DNA of 14,332 bases from Candidatus Scatomorpha stercoravium (GTDB lineage Bacteria; Bacillota; Clostridia; Oscillospirales; Oscillospiraceae): assembly GCA_018716005.1 (NCBI GenBank), contig DVKN01000061.1, forward strand, positions 1-14,332, read 5' to 3'. The first letter of the stretch is position 1, and every line of letters starts with the position of its first letter. The position numbers were made by a program, and so were the translations under genes. The notes beneath the pieces are model-generated. The model was not told where the DNA came from. It ran no database searches and saw only the letters and a program-made list of their open reading frames with translations. Below are positions 1 to 6,990 of this stretch, piece by piece.

Positions 1-1
1 G

Positions 2-127
2 GACGTGTACTACACCGTCCGCGTCAGCGAGACCACGTCCTACGCCATCACCCTCTTCGTCCCCGAGGGCACCATGGGCGACTACAGCCCCGGCGAGTGG
101 ATAAGCATGGTCGAGCTCGACGCCTGA
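2..127 (+). CDS. C-terminal 41 residues of an unrecognised protein (partial)
   Basis: An open frame enters from the left edge and ends at TGA (125-127). The visible peptide begins DVYYTVRVSETTSYAITL and ends GEWISMVELDA. It alternates polar and hydrophobic residues (YYTVRVS, YAITLFV) as a beta-rich domain would. It has no membrane segment and no motif I recognise. Codon use (GTC, ACC, GAG, CTC) matches the neighbouring genes, and a strong terminator hairpin follows 34 bases after the stop, which supports a real gene end. The function cannot be given from this fragment. Confidence 0.6.
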   Translation, partial: DVYYTVRVSETTSYAITLFVPEGTMGDYSPGEWISMVELDA

Positions 128-161
128 CGCAGGAGCCCGGCAATCCGGCATACGCCAAACG

Positions 162-187
162 AAAACCGCCCCCTTCGGGGCGGTTTT
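162..187. terminator. Bidirectional rho-independent terminator
   Basis: A perfect 11-bp stem (162-172 with 177-187) encloses a CTTC loop. The outer stem is AAAA on the left and TTTT on the right, so the transcript has a GC-rich hairpin ending in U on either strand. It lies between the end of the plus-strand gene at 127 and the stop of the minus-strand transporter gene at 205, so it probably ends both. Confidence 0.85.
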
Positions 188-204
188 CCGCTATCCGGGC
201 CTTA

Positions 205-798
205 TTATGCCCCGCCGAGCCTGAAGACTATGCCTATTACGGCGCTGGCGGCGATGAATATGACCGGGTGGAGCTTTTTCGTCGGGTTGACGTTCGTGAG
301 CACGTAGAGCACGACGGCGAGGATGATGGGCCCGACGCAGAAGAAGTCCGCGATATTGCCGGTCTCCCTGTAGAGCCCGGGGTTGAAGAGGCTCTCGCCG
401 AGGACGCCTATGCCCGCGGCCGCGATAAGGGCCGTGGAGGCCGGGCGCAGGCCGTAGAAGGCGGCGTTCACATACCTGTTGTCATGGAACTTCGCGAGGA
501 AGCGCGCGAGCACAATCACGAGGATTATGCCGGGCAGGATGGTGCCCAGCGTGGCGAGAATCGCTCCGGGGACGCCGCCGACGGTGTAGCCGACGTAGGT
601 CGCCATGTTGATGCCGATAGGGCCGGGCGTGCTCTCGCTGACGGCCAGCATATCGAGCACCTGCGCGGAGGTGTACCACGCGGTCTTCTCGCCCAGGTCG
701 TAGAGGAAGGGCAGCGTGGCCATCCCGCCGCCGACGGCGAAGACGCCTATCTTGAGGAACTCCCAGAAGAGCTCGAGCAGCAGCAGCGCGTATGTCAT
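205..798 (-). CDS. Chromate transporter (CHR) family, half-length subunit B
   Basis: This encodes a 197-residue hydrophobic membrane protein of the CHR family, a single-domain half transporter. Two such halves are thought to pair to form one anion (chromate/sulfate) transporter. Visible family marks are the N-terminal FAVGGGMATLP segment (about residues 20-30) and the STPGPIGINMATYVG segment (about 56-70), followed by several hydrophobic stretches to the C-terminus. The open frame extends much further upstream, but those residues are arginine/histidine-rich shadow sequence. The ATG at 798 is chosen because it overlaps the stop of the upstream half by ATGA (798-795), which implies translational coupling. 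The substrate is uncertain: many CHR3-type pairs in Firmicutes have not been tested for chromate. A bidirectional terminator follows the stop. Confidence 0.9.
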   Translation of the reverse strand: MTYALLLLELFWEFLKIGVFAVGGGMATLPFLYDLGEKTAWYTSAQVLDMLAVSESTPGPIGINMATYVGYTVGGVPGAILATLGTILPGIILVIVLARFLAKFHDNRYVNAAFYGLRPASTALIAAAGIGVLGESLFNPGLYRETGNIADFFCVGPIILAVVLYVLTNVNPTKKLHPVIFIAASAVIGIVFRLGGA

Positions 799-1358
799 TT
801 CGCCCCGCCTCCCATCTTCAGCTTGTCGGAGACGAGCGTGATGACGATGCCGGCTATGGCCGCGGCCACGACGAGCAGTATGGGCGAGGTGCTCGTGAAG
901 GCGCTGAGCGCGAAGACGGGCAGGAAGACTATGACGAGGGCCTTCCAGTCCACGACGGCGCTCTTCCAGAGCTTGACGACGGCGTTGATGATAAGCACGA
1001 CGACGCAGGCCCTGATGCCGGCGAAGGCGTTCTGCACCACGGGGTACTCGGCGAAGCGGGTGAGGAACATGGCGATGACGGTTATGATTACGAGGCTCGG
1101 CAGGGCCGAGGCGAAGCCGGCCACGAGGCCGCCGATCGTACCCTTGCGGTGCTGGCCGATGAAGGTCGAGGTGTTGACCATGATGATGCCGGGCAGGCAC
1201 TGGGCCATGGCGTAGTAGTCCATGACCTCCTCGTCGGTCGCCCAGCCGTAGTGCTCGACAATGTCGCGCTGCAATATGGGCAGCATGGCGTAGCCCCCGC
1301 CGAAGGTGAGGCCGCCGACCTTCATGAAGGCTATGAAGAGCTGGAGATATTCTTTCAT
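795..1358 (-). CDS. Chromate transporter (CHR) family, half-length subunit A
   Basis: This encodes 187 residues, the first of two tandem half-length CHR genes, comparable in layout to the ywrB/ywrA pair of Bacillus (family knowledge). It has the diagnostic LTFGGGYAMLP motif near residues 17-27, the DYYAMAQCLPGIIMVNTS motif near 48-65, and about five to six hydrophobic segments. The start is the ATG at 1358 giving MKEYLQLF. It is preceded by AAAGGA (1371-1376) at 12 bases, whereas the upstream in-frame start would add unrelated residues. Its stop overlaps the start of the second half by four bases. The two products are expected to form an antiparallel heterodimer in the cytoplasmic membrane; transport of chromate itself is an inference from the family name. 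Confidence 0.92.
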   Translation of the reverse strand: MKEYLQLFIAFMKVGGLTFGGGYAMLPILQRDIVEHYGWATDEEVMDYYAMAQCLPGIIMVNTSTFIGQHRKGTIGGLVAGFASALPSLVIITVIAMFLTRFAEYPVVQNAFAGIRACVVVLIINAVVKLWKSAVVDWKALVIVFLPVFALSAFTSTSPILLVVAAAIAGIVITLVSDKLKMGGGAK

Positions 1359-1389
1359 AGGGCAGTTGTTTCCTTTTTTCAGCGTACCA

Positions 1390-1417
1390 GGGCCGGGCGG
1401 CAAATGCCGCCCGGCCC
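1390..1417. other. Strong intergenic hairpin without a U tract
   Basis: The 77-bp gap between the phosphohexomutase stop and the transporter pair holds a 12- to 13-bp perfect GC-rich inverted repeat (GGGCCGGGCGGCA at 1390-1402, its complement at 1405-1417, tight loop). On the minus strand it is followed by CTGGTACGCTG, not by T residues. It is therefore not a textbook terminator. It may be an attenuating or RNA-stabilising stem between the two transcription units. Confidence 0.6.
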
Positions 1418-1435
1418 GCATTATGGGTCAGGTTT

Positions 1436-3172
1436 TCAGGCGAGGTCCTTGAGCGTCTCGGCAAAGGCCTTGTAGCGCGCGATGCGCCCGTCGCAGTCCG
1501 CGCGGCTCTCGCCCTGGGCGAGGATGTAGACCTTTATCTTCGGCTCCGTGCCGCTCGGGCGCACGATGAAGGCGGTGCCGTCGGCGAGCTCGAAGTATAG
1601 CACGTTGCTGCCGACAATCGGCGTCTTCCCGACGACGCCGAGCTCGGCCACGGAGACGGTGCCGCTCTGGTAGTCGCGCATACCGAGCACGGCCGCGCCG
1701 CCAATCTCCTTCGGGGGCTCGGCGCGCAGCTTCGCCATGATGGCGCGCATCTTCTCGAGGCCGTCGAGGCCGGGCATGACGAGGTTCATCGTGAGCTCGC
1801 CGAAGTAGCCGTACTTCTCATAGAGCGCGTCGAGGGCGTCGGCGAGGGTCATGCCCTGCTTGAAGTAGCTCGCGGCCATCTCGGCAATGAGCATGCTGGC
1901 GGTGACGGCGTCCTTGTCGCGGACGTAGTCGCCGACCATGTAGCCGTAGCTCTCCTCATAGGCGAGCAGGTAGTTGTAGGAGCCCTCGCGCTTGTACTCG
2001 GCGAGCTTCTCGGCCATGAACTTGAAGCCGGTAAAGGTCTCGTCGACGTGGACGCCGTTGCGCTCGGCGACCTCGCGGCCCATGTTCGTCGTGACGATGG
2101 TCTTGAGGAAGGCGGGGTTCTCAGGCATGGTGCCGGTGGCCTTACGGGCGTTGATGATGTAGTCGAGCAGCAGCACGCCCATCTGGTTGCCGGTGATGGT
2201 GTGGTACTCGCCGTCCTTGCCGCGCACCATGGTGCCGACGCGGTCGCTGTCCGGGTCGGTGCCGATGATGAGGTCGCTGCCGACCTCCTTGGCGAGGTCG
2301 ACGGCCAGGTAGAAGCCCTCGGGGTTCTCCGGGTTGGGGCTCTTGACGGTGGGGAAGTTGCCGTCTATGACCATCTGCTTCGGCTCGGGGAAGAGGTGCT
2401 TCACGCCCAGGCGGCGCAGCGCCTCGGGGACAAGCTTGTGGCCCGCGCCGTGGAAGGGGGTGTAGACAATTTTGAAGTCGTCGGCCACCTCGCGCACGAC
2501 GGCGGAGTTCACGGACATCTTCATGACCTCGGCGAGGAAGGCCTCGTCGGTCTCGGCGCCGATAATCTCAATGAGGCCCTTGCCGACGGCCTCGTCGAAG
2601 TCCATGCGCTTTACGTCCTTGAAGATGTCGAGCTCGCCCATCTTCTCCGCGACGGCGGCGGCGTGCTGCGGCGGCAGCTGGGCGCCGTCGGACCAGTAGA
2701 CCTTGTAGCCGTTGTACTCGCGGGGATTGTGGCTGGCGGTGACGTTGATGCCGGCCTGCGCGCCGTAGTGCAGCACGGCGAAGCTCAGCTCGGGGGTGGG
2801 GCGCAGCTCGTCAAAGATGCGCACGCGCACGCCGTTGGCGGCCATGACGCCCGCCGCCTCATGGGCGAAGCGCGCGGAGTTGAGGCGGCAGTCGTAGCAG
2901 ACGACGACGCCCTTCTTCATGGCCTCCTCGCCCTCGGCCTTTACGACCTCGGCGAAGGCCTGAGTGGCCCAGCGGATGACATGGACGTTCATACGGTTGA
3001 GGCCGGTGGCCATGATGCCGCGGAGGCCGGCGGTGCCGAACTCCAGGGGCGCGTAGAAGCGGCTCTCTATCTCCTTTTCGTCATCCGCGATGGCGGAGAG
3101 CTCCTTCCACTCCTCCTCGTCGAGTGCAGGGCTGTCCAGCCAGTACTGGTATTCGTCCTTATAGCTCCTCAT
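1436..3172 (-). CDS. pgcA: Phospho-sugar mutase (phosphoglucomutase/phosphomannomutase)
   Basis: This is a 578-residue cytoplasmic alpha-D-phosphohexomutase that interconverts hexose 1- and 6-phosphates through a phosphoserine. All four family signatures are present: TASHNP with catalytic Ser147, the metal loop GTDPDSDR (304-311), the sugar-specificity loop DETFTGFKF (377-385) with EESYGYMVGD (406-415), and the phosphate-binding RPSGTEPKIK (538-547). Its length matches the long PgcA/PGM2-type Firmicute enzymes, not the roughly 450-residue GlmM, so glucose 1-phosphate supply for envelope polymers is the likely role. AAGGAGA sits 8 bases before the ATG. The start overlaps the end of the small upstream gene by 14 bases, so it is probably read as the last gene of the train. 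The symbol is by similarity; phosphomannomutase activity is not excluded. Confidence 0.93.
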   Translation of the reverse strand: MRSYKDEYQYWLDSPALDEEEWKELSAIADDEKEIESRFYAPLEFGTAGLRGIMATGLNRMNVHVIRWATQAFAEVVKAEGEEAMKKGVVVCYDCRLNSARFAHEAAGVMAANGVRVRIFDELRPTPELSFAVLHYGAQAGINVTASHNPREYNGYKVYWSDGAQLPPQHAAAVAEKMGELDIFKDVKRMDFDEAVGKGLIEIIGAETDEAFLAEVMKMSVNSAVVREVADDFKIVYTPFHGAGHKLVPEALRRLGVKHLFPEPKQMVIDGNFPTVKSPNPENPEGFYLAVDLAKEVGSDLIIGTDPDSDRVGTMVRGKDGEYHTITGNQMGVLLLDYIINARKATGTMPENPAFLKTIVTTNMGREVAERNGVHVDETFTGFKFMAEKLAEYKREGSYNYLLAYEESYGYMVGDYVRDKDAVTASMLIAEMAASYFKQGMTLADALDALYEKYGYFGELTMNLVMPGLDGLEKMRAIMAKLRAEPPKEIGGAAVLGMRDYQSGTVSVAELGVVGKTPIVGSNVLYFELADGTAFIVRPSGTEPKIKVYILAQGESRADCDGRIARYKAFAETLKDLA

Positions 3173-3479
3173 CTTCGGACTCTCCTTCTAAAATATTCTT
3201 GGCTTCCTCCAGCATGGTCTCGGGGACGAATATGTCCACGCCCTCCGCGCTCATGCCGAGCACCAGATTTCCAAATCCGCCGTAGTGCGGGAAGCGCCTG
3301 TACCAGGGTATCCCGCAGCTGTCGAGAAGGCCCGTCAAAATGGCGTCGCCCATGTCGAGCTGCGTGCATCTCGCGAGCCAGGCGGCGGGGACGAGCTCCC
3401 CCTCGCCGTCGCGAGGCCACCTGTCCGTGAGTTCGCCGGGCATTTCGCCCCGGCCCCATTCGAGTTTGGGTTCTGACAT
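3159..3479 (-). CDS. Small DUF2007-type putative signal-transducing protein
   Basis: This encodes a 106-residue soluble protein. Residues about 35-97 resemble the DUF2007 ('putative signal transducing protein') fold. They show a helix with a GLLDSCGIPWYRR pattern, a glycine-rich turn HYGGFGNLVLG, and a final VDIFVPETMLEEAKNIL strand-helix. The N-terminal 30 residues are variable and the tail is acidic (EGESEDEEL). I prefer the ATG at 3479 over the one at 3488: AAAGGA ends right against the upper ATG but lies 9 bases before the lower one. It follows rlmH by 13 bases and overlaps the mutase start. No enzyme residues are visible; a regulatory ligand- or partner-binding role is family-level guesswork. 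Confidence 0.8.
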   Translation of the reverse strand: MSEPKLEWGRGEMPGELTDRWPRDGEGELVPAAWLARCTQLDMGDAILTGLLDSCGIPWYRRFPHYGGFGNLVLGMSAEGVDIFVPETMLEEAKNILEGESEDEEL

Positions 3480-3492
3480 TGCGAGCATCCTT

Positions 3493-3972
3493 TCACTTGT
3501 GGTAGCGCTTGCCTGCGTTTATCGTGAAGGCGCGGTAGACCTGCTCGGCGAGCATCACCCGCGCGAGATGGTGCGGGAAGGTCATGCGCGACATGCTCAG
3601 CCGCTTCGCCGCCCGGCGCTTGAGCTCCGCGTCCAGGCCGTAGGAGCCGCCCACGATAAAGGCCGCGCCCGCGCCGCGCGAGTCGAGCTTCCTCATGTAC
3701 TCGGCGAGAGCCTCGCTCGTCATGCCCTCCCCCTCCACGCAGAGCGCGCAGATTTCATAGCCCTTTGGTACGGCCTTCTCTATCTCGCGCGCCTCCCTCG
3801 CGAGGGCGGCGGCAATCTCCCCGGGCGAGGGGTCCTCCGGGAGCCGCTGCTCCGGGATTTCCCGCACGCTGCACTTCGTATAGGCTCCGAGGCGCTTAAT
3901 ATACTCCGCGAACGCGCCGGCAAAGTGCGCCTCCTTCATCTTGCCGACGAATATGAAGCTTACGCCGGGCAT
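3493..3972 (-). CDS. rlmH: 23S rRNA (pseudouridine1915-N3)-methyltransferase RlmH
   Basis: This encodes a 159-residue SPOUT-class methyltransferase, the usual RlmH length. The enzyme methylates pseudouridine 1915 in helix 69 of 23S rRNA on the assembled ribosome, using S-adenosylmethionine. Visible marks are the N-terminal VGKMKE strand-turn (9-14), the FIVGGSYGLD cofactor-knot segment (106-115), MTFPHHLARVMLAEQVYRAF (130-149), and the conserved C-terminal YHK. The ATG at 3972 (MPGVSFIFVGK) gives the family's exact N-terminus; an upstream ATG would add seven residues. The start lies inside the end of walJ (13-base overlap), with no strong ribosome binding site, so coupling to walJ is likely. 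rlmH beside walJ is a conserved Firmicute arrangement. Confidence 0.96.
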   Translation of the reverse strand: MPGVSFIFVGKMKEAHFAGAFAEYIKRLGAYTKCSVREIPEQRLPEDPSPGEIAAALAREAREIEKAVPKGYEICALCVEGEGMTSEALAEYMRKLDSRGAGAAFIVGGSYGLDAELKRRAAKRLSMSRMTFPHHLARVMLAEQVYRAFTINAGKRYHK

Positions 3973-4748
3973 TTCGCCAGAAGCTCCGCGCACACCTCGC
4001 CCAGCGGGGCGGCGGCGGCAAGGCTTACATCGCCGTATCCCGCGCGCTCGAGCGCGCCCGCGACGCAGCCGAGCGCCCGGCCGGGGCTGTTGTTTTCACG
4101 GCTGATGTGCCCGAGTATCAGGCTCTCCGCGCCCTGGCCGGCGAGGAAGACGGCGAGCTCCGCCCCCTCCTCGTTCGAGAGGTGGCCGCGGCCGGAGAGT
4201 ATCCTGCGCTTGAGCATGGCGGGATAGGGCCCGGAGAGGAGCATCTCCACGTCGTGGTTCGTCTCGATGAGCGCGCAGTTCACGCCGGCGAGGGCGCTCC
4301 TCACCTCCTCCGTCACGACGCCGAGGTCGGTGCAGATGCCCAGCGCGCCCTCCGCGCAGTCTATCCTCAGCCCCGCCGAGGGGCAGTCGTGCTCCGTCGC
4401 GAAGGGGCTCAGCGCGCAACCCTTCACCTCCGCCGCCTCACCCGGCTGTATGGGGCGCAGCAGCCCCTCGGCCTGGGGATACATCCCCGCGAGGCGGCTC
4501 GCCACCGGGCGCAGCGCGTAGATGAGCGGGCTGTGGTACTTCGTGAGCATGGCGAGGCCGGAGGTGTGGTCCCGGTGCTCATGGGTGATGAAAACGGCGT
4601 CCAGCGAGTCGGGCGTCAGGCCCCGCTGCGCGAGGAAGGCACGCAGCCGCCTGAGCGAAATGCCGCAGTCGACGAGTATATACGCCCCGACCGCCTCGGC
4701 GAGCGCGCAGTTCCCGCCGGAGCCGCTCGCGAATACGCTTATGCGCAT
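3960..4748 (-). CDS. walJ: WalJ/YycJ-type MBL-fold metallo-hydrolase
   Basis: This is a 262-residue cytoplasmic metallo-beta-lactamase-fold protein of the YycJ/WalJ family, proposed to be a nuclease-like hydrolase linking cell-wall control with DNA replication or cell division. The metal ligands are visible in THEHRDH (55-61), His120 in ATEHDC, Asp141 in CTDLG, and His214 in LGHISRENN. Other family signatures are ASGSGGNC (7-14), ETNHD (162-166) and GHLSNEEG (188-195). Its ATG shares the A of the murA stop (TGATG), so translation is probably coupled. In Bacillus this gene follows walI directly; here murA lies between. The substrate is not settled in the family. Confidence 0.94.
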   Translation of the reverse strand: MRISVFASGSGGNCALAEAVGAYILVDCGISLRRLRAFLAQRGLTPDSLDAVFITHEHRDHTSGLAMLTKYHSPLIYALRPVASRLAGMYPQAEGLLRPIQPGEAAEVKGCALSPFATEHDCPSAGLRIDCAEGALGICTDLGVVTEEVRSALAGVNCALIETNHDVEMLLSGPYPAMLKRRILSGRGHLSNEEGAELAVFLAGQGAESLILGHISRENNSPGRALGCVAGALERAGYGDVSLAAAAPLGEVCAELLAKCPA

Positions 4749-6040
4749 CAGGAAACGGCCGCCCGCTCGGGCTCGTCGGGCTCGTCCACGAGGGTAATGT
4801 CCGCGCCGAGGGCGCGCAGCTTGCCGACGAAGTTCTCGTAGCCGCGCTCGATATAGTGGATGTCCTCCACCACGGTCGTGCCCTCCGCGGTGAGGCCGGC
4901 GATGACCATCGCCGCACCCGCGCGCAGGTCGCAGGCGGCGACGGGCGCGCCGCTCAGGCGCTCGACGCCGTCTATCGTGGCTATGCGCCCGTCCACGGAG
5001 ACGTTCGCGCCCATCTTGCGCAGCTCGGTCATATACTTGAAGCGGTTGTCGTAGATGCCCTCGGTGATGGTGCTGCGCCCGCCGGCGCAGCAGAGCGCGG
5101 CCGCGAACTGCGGCTGCATATCCGTCGGGAAGCCGGGATAGGGCATGGTCTTTATGCTGACCTTCCTGAGCGAACCGGAGCTCTTAACGACGACGGAGTC
5201 CTCATAGGCGATGACGCTCACGCCCATCTCGCGCAGCTTCGCGGAGATGCTCTCGAGGTGGCGGGGAATCACGTTCTTTATGCGCACCTCGCCGCCGGCC
5301 GCGGCGCAGGCGACCATGTAGGTGCCGGCCTCAATCTGGTCGGGGATGATGGTGTACGTGCCGCCGTGCAGGGAGTCCGTGCCGTTTATCTTGACGGAGT
5401 CGGTGCCCGCGCCGCGCACGTCCGCGCCCATGGAGTTGAGGAAGTTCGCGAGGTCGACGATGTGCGGCTCCTTGGCCGCGGGCTCTATGATGGTGCGGCC
5501 GCGGGCCATGCTGGCGGCGAGGATGATGTTCATCGTCGCGCCGACGGAGACCTTGTCGAGGTAAATCTTTGTGCCGTGGAGCTTGCCGTCCGCCGCTCTC
5601 GCGTAGACGAAGCCGCCCTCCACCTCGACCTCCGCGCCGAGGGCGGTCATGCCCTTGATGTGCTGGTCTATGGGCCTCACGCCGAAATTGCATCCGCCGG
5701 GCATGGTGGTCTTGGCGGCGCCGAAGCGGCCGAGCATCGCGCCTATCAGGTAGTAGCTCGCACGTATCTTGCGCATGAGGTCGTAGGGCGCGTCCGTATA
5801 GCGGACGCTGGTGCAGTCTATCTCCACCGTGCTGGCGTTGACGGCGCGCACCTTCGCGCCCAGGTGCTCGAGTATGGTGAGGAGCATATCCGCGTCGCTT
5901 ATCTGCGGGATATTCTCGAGGCGGCAGACGCCGTTCACCATGAGCGCGGCGGGGATAATGGCCACGGCGGCGTTCTTAGCGCCGCTGACCTCGACCTCGC
6001 CGTACAGGGGGTTGCCCCCGTTGATAACGTATTTTTCCAA
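4748..6040 (-). CDS. murA: UDP-N-acetylglucosamine 1-carboxyvinyltransferase MurA (TTG start)
   Basis: This encodes 430 residues catalysing the first committed step of peptidoglycan synthesis: transfer of enolpyruvate from PEP to UDP-GlcNAc in the cytoplasm. It shows the substrate-binding SGAKNA motif (Lys22, Asn23), the active-site loop TTMPGGCNFGVRPID with Cys117 (the fosfomycin target, so sensitivity of the enzyme is expected), and the usual inside-out alpha/beta repeats. I chose the TTG at 6040: GGAAGGTG lies 8 bases upstream (6049-6056) and the product begins at the conserved EKYVINGG. The longer frame from a GTG at 6127 would start inside the -10/-35 region and add 29 non-homologous residues. 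Its stop TGA overlaps the walJ ATG by one base. Firmicutes often carry two MurA paralogues; which one this is cannot be told here. Confidence 0.96.
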   Translation of the reverse strand: MEKYVINGGNPLYGEVEVSGAKNAAVAIIPAALMVNGVCRLENIPQISDADMLLTILEHLGAKVRAVNASTVEIDCTSVRYTDAPYDLMRKIRASYYLIGAMLGRFGAAKTTMPGGCNFGVRPIDQHIKGMTALGAEVEVEGGFVYARAADGKLHGTKIYLDKVSVGATMNIILAASMARGRTIIEPAAKEPHIVDLANFLNSMGADVRGAGTDSVKINGTDSLHGGTYTIIPDQIEAGTYMVACAAAGGEVRIKNVIPRHLESISAKLREMGVSVIAYEDSVVVKSSGSLRKVSIKTMPYPGFPTDMQPQFAAALCCAGGRSTITEGIYDNRFKYMTELRKMGANVSVDGRIATIDGVERLSGAPVAACDLRAGAAMVIAGLTAEGTTVVEDIHYIERGYENFVGKLRALGADITLVDEPDEPERAAVS

Positions 6041-6117
6041 AGTGCAGACACCTTCCGTTCTCCGCGCGGAATCCGGCGGGCTGGGATAATATCTAAGGCT
6101 GTCGTACCTATCATGGT

Positions 6118-6146
6118 ATTGTACCACATTTTGCGCCCAAATTCAA
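6118..6146 (-). promoter_or_regulatory. Sigma-A type promoter for murA
   Basis: On the minus strand TTGAAT (6146-6141) is followed after exactly 17 bases by TACAAT (6123-6118), with TGG just before it giving an extended -10. Transcription should start near 6111, leaving a leader of about 70 bases before the murA TTG. It lies in the only sizeable gap of the gene train (6041-6164). A short inverted repeat TGGTA-TTG-TACCA (6114-6126) covers the -10. There is no hairpin with a T run after walI, so read-through from the wal genes remains possible. Confidence 0.78.
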
Positions 6147-6164
6147 GCAAGGCTTTCCATCGCC

Positions 6165-6989
6165 TCACACGAGGCCCTCCTCCGCGCCGGTGACGGCGTT
6201 TATGAAGAAGTCGCCCGCGTCCGTGCCTATGCGCCAGACGGGCACGAGCTGGGCCTCGCCGGCGGCGGTGGCGGTCATGGAATAGCACAGCTCGAGCGTG
6301 TCGAGGCTCGAGCAGACGCGGCCGCTCTCGGTCACGATGGCGAGGAAGCGCAGCAGGACCGTGGGCACGTCGAGCAGCCTGACGTCGCTCTCGCTCACGG
6401 CGGTGTCCGGCGAGCGTGTGCCGATTATCATCATGAGCTCCCCGCTGCCGAAGGTGAAGCTGACGCGGCAGTTGAGTATGCGCGAGCCGCCGTAGGAGCA
6501 GGCGAGCTCGACCGTACCGCTCAGGCGCTCGTCTATGTCGTAATCGAGGGGCTCCCGCGCCGTATCGAGGCCCAGCTCGCGCGCGCAGCGGCGCGCGGTG
6601 TCCAGCGGGTCGCCCTCGTTCGGGCCGTCGTAGACCTGCATCTCGAAGGAGCCCGTGCCGCGGAAGTTCGCCTGGCCGTTCGGGCCGACGTAGTGCAGGA
6701 TGTTGCCGCCGAGGTCGCTGACCGAGCACTCGCCTATCAGGTTCTCGGCCAGCTGCCGCTCGAGGGCGGTGTCGCGCCGCATCTCGACGACGGCGAGGCT
6801 CCGCTCCGAAAGGTCGGCCTCCGGGCTCACGTCTATGCCGTTCGCGGCGAGAATGTCCGCCACGCCCTCAACCGCGCCGGAGGAGAGCCCCCTCTCCCTC
6901 ACCGCGTCGGTCAATACGACGGCGAGGAGGATGGCGTTCACTATGAGCAGCACGAGCACTATGAAGTTCTTAATCTTTCGTGTGTCCAT
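6165..6989 (-). CDS. walI: WalI/YycI-like membrane regulator of WalK
   Basis: This encodes 274 residues, close to the roughly 280 of Bacillus WalI. A short basic N-terminus (MDTRKIKNF) and one membrane helix (about 8-28) are followed by an extracytoplasmic domain. Its C-terminus, LVPVWRIGTDAGDFFINAVTG, matches the repeat-like ending of YycI and related peptidase-propeptide folds. In the known system WalH and WalI contact WalK through their membrane helices and set its kinase activity. The assignment rests on order (walR-walK-walH-walI), size, topology and this C-terminal pattern; the rest of the sequence is divergent. It starts one base after the walH stop (TAA-T-ATG). The symbol is by position and similarity. 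Confidence 0.8.
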   Translation of the reverse strand: MDTRKIKNFIVLVLLIVNAILLAVVLTDAVRERGLSSGAVEGVADILAANGIDVSPEADLSERSLAVVEMRRDTALERQLAENLIGECSVSDLGGNILHYVGPNGQANFRGTGSFEMQVYDGPNEGDPLDTARRCARELGLDTAREPLDYDIDERLSGTVELACSYGGSRILNCRVSFTFGSGELMMIIGTRSPDTAVSESDVRLLDVPTVLLRFLAIVTESGRVCSSLDTLELCYSMTATAAGEAQLVPVWRIGTDAGDFFINAVTGAEEGLV

Positions 6990-6990
6990 A

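Noticed and set aside
205..1464. One long 419-residue minus-strand frame, possible fused full-length transporter
   Set aside because: The first 222 residues are an arginine/histidine-rich shadow of the other CHR gene; the real product starts at 798.
2048..3430. 460-codon plus-strand open frame
   Set aside because: It is the antisense of the phosphohexomutase, with a Val/Ala/Gly/His/Leu-rich composition and no motif; a GC-rich shadow frame.
6041..6127. GTG start for murA giving a 29-residue extension
   Set aside because: It would start within the promoter, lacks a ribosome binding site, and the added residues do not fit MurA.
4856..6193. 445-codon plus-strand open frame
   Set aside because: Antisense of murA, low-complexity composition, and it runs through the murA promoter region.
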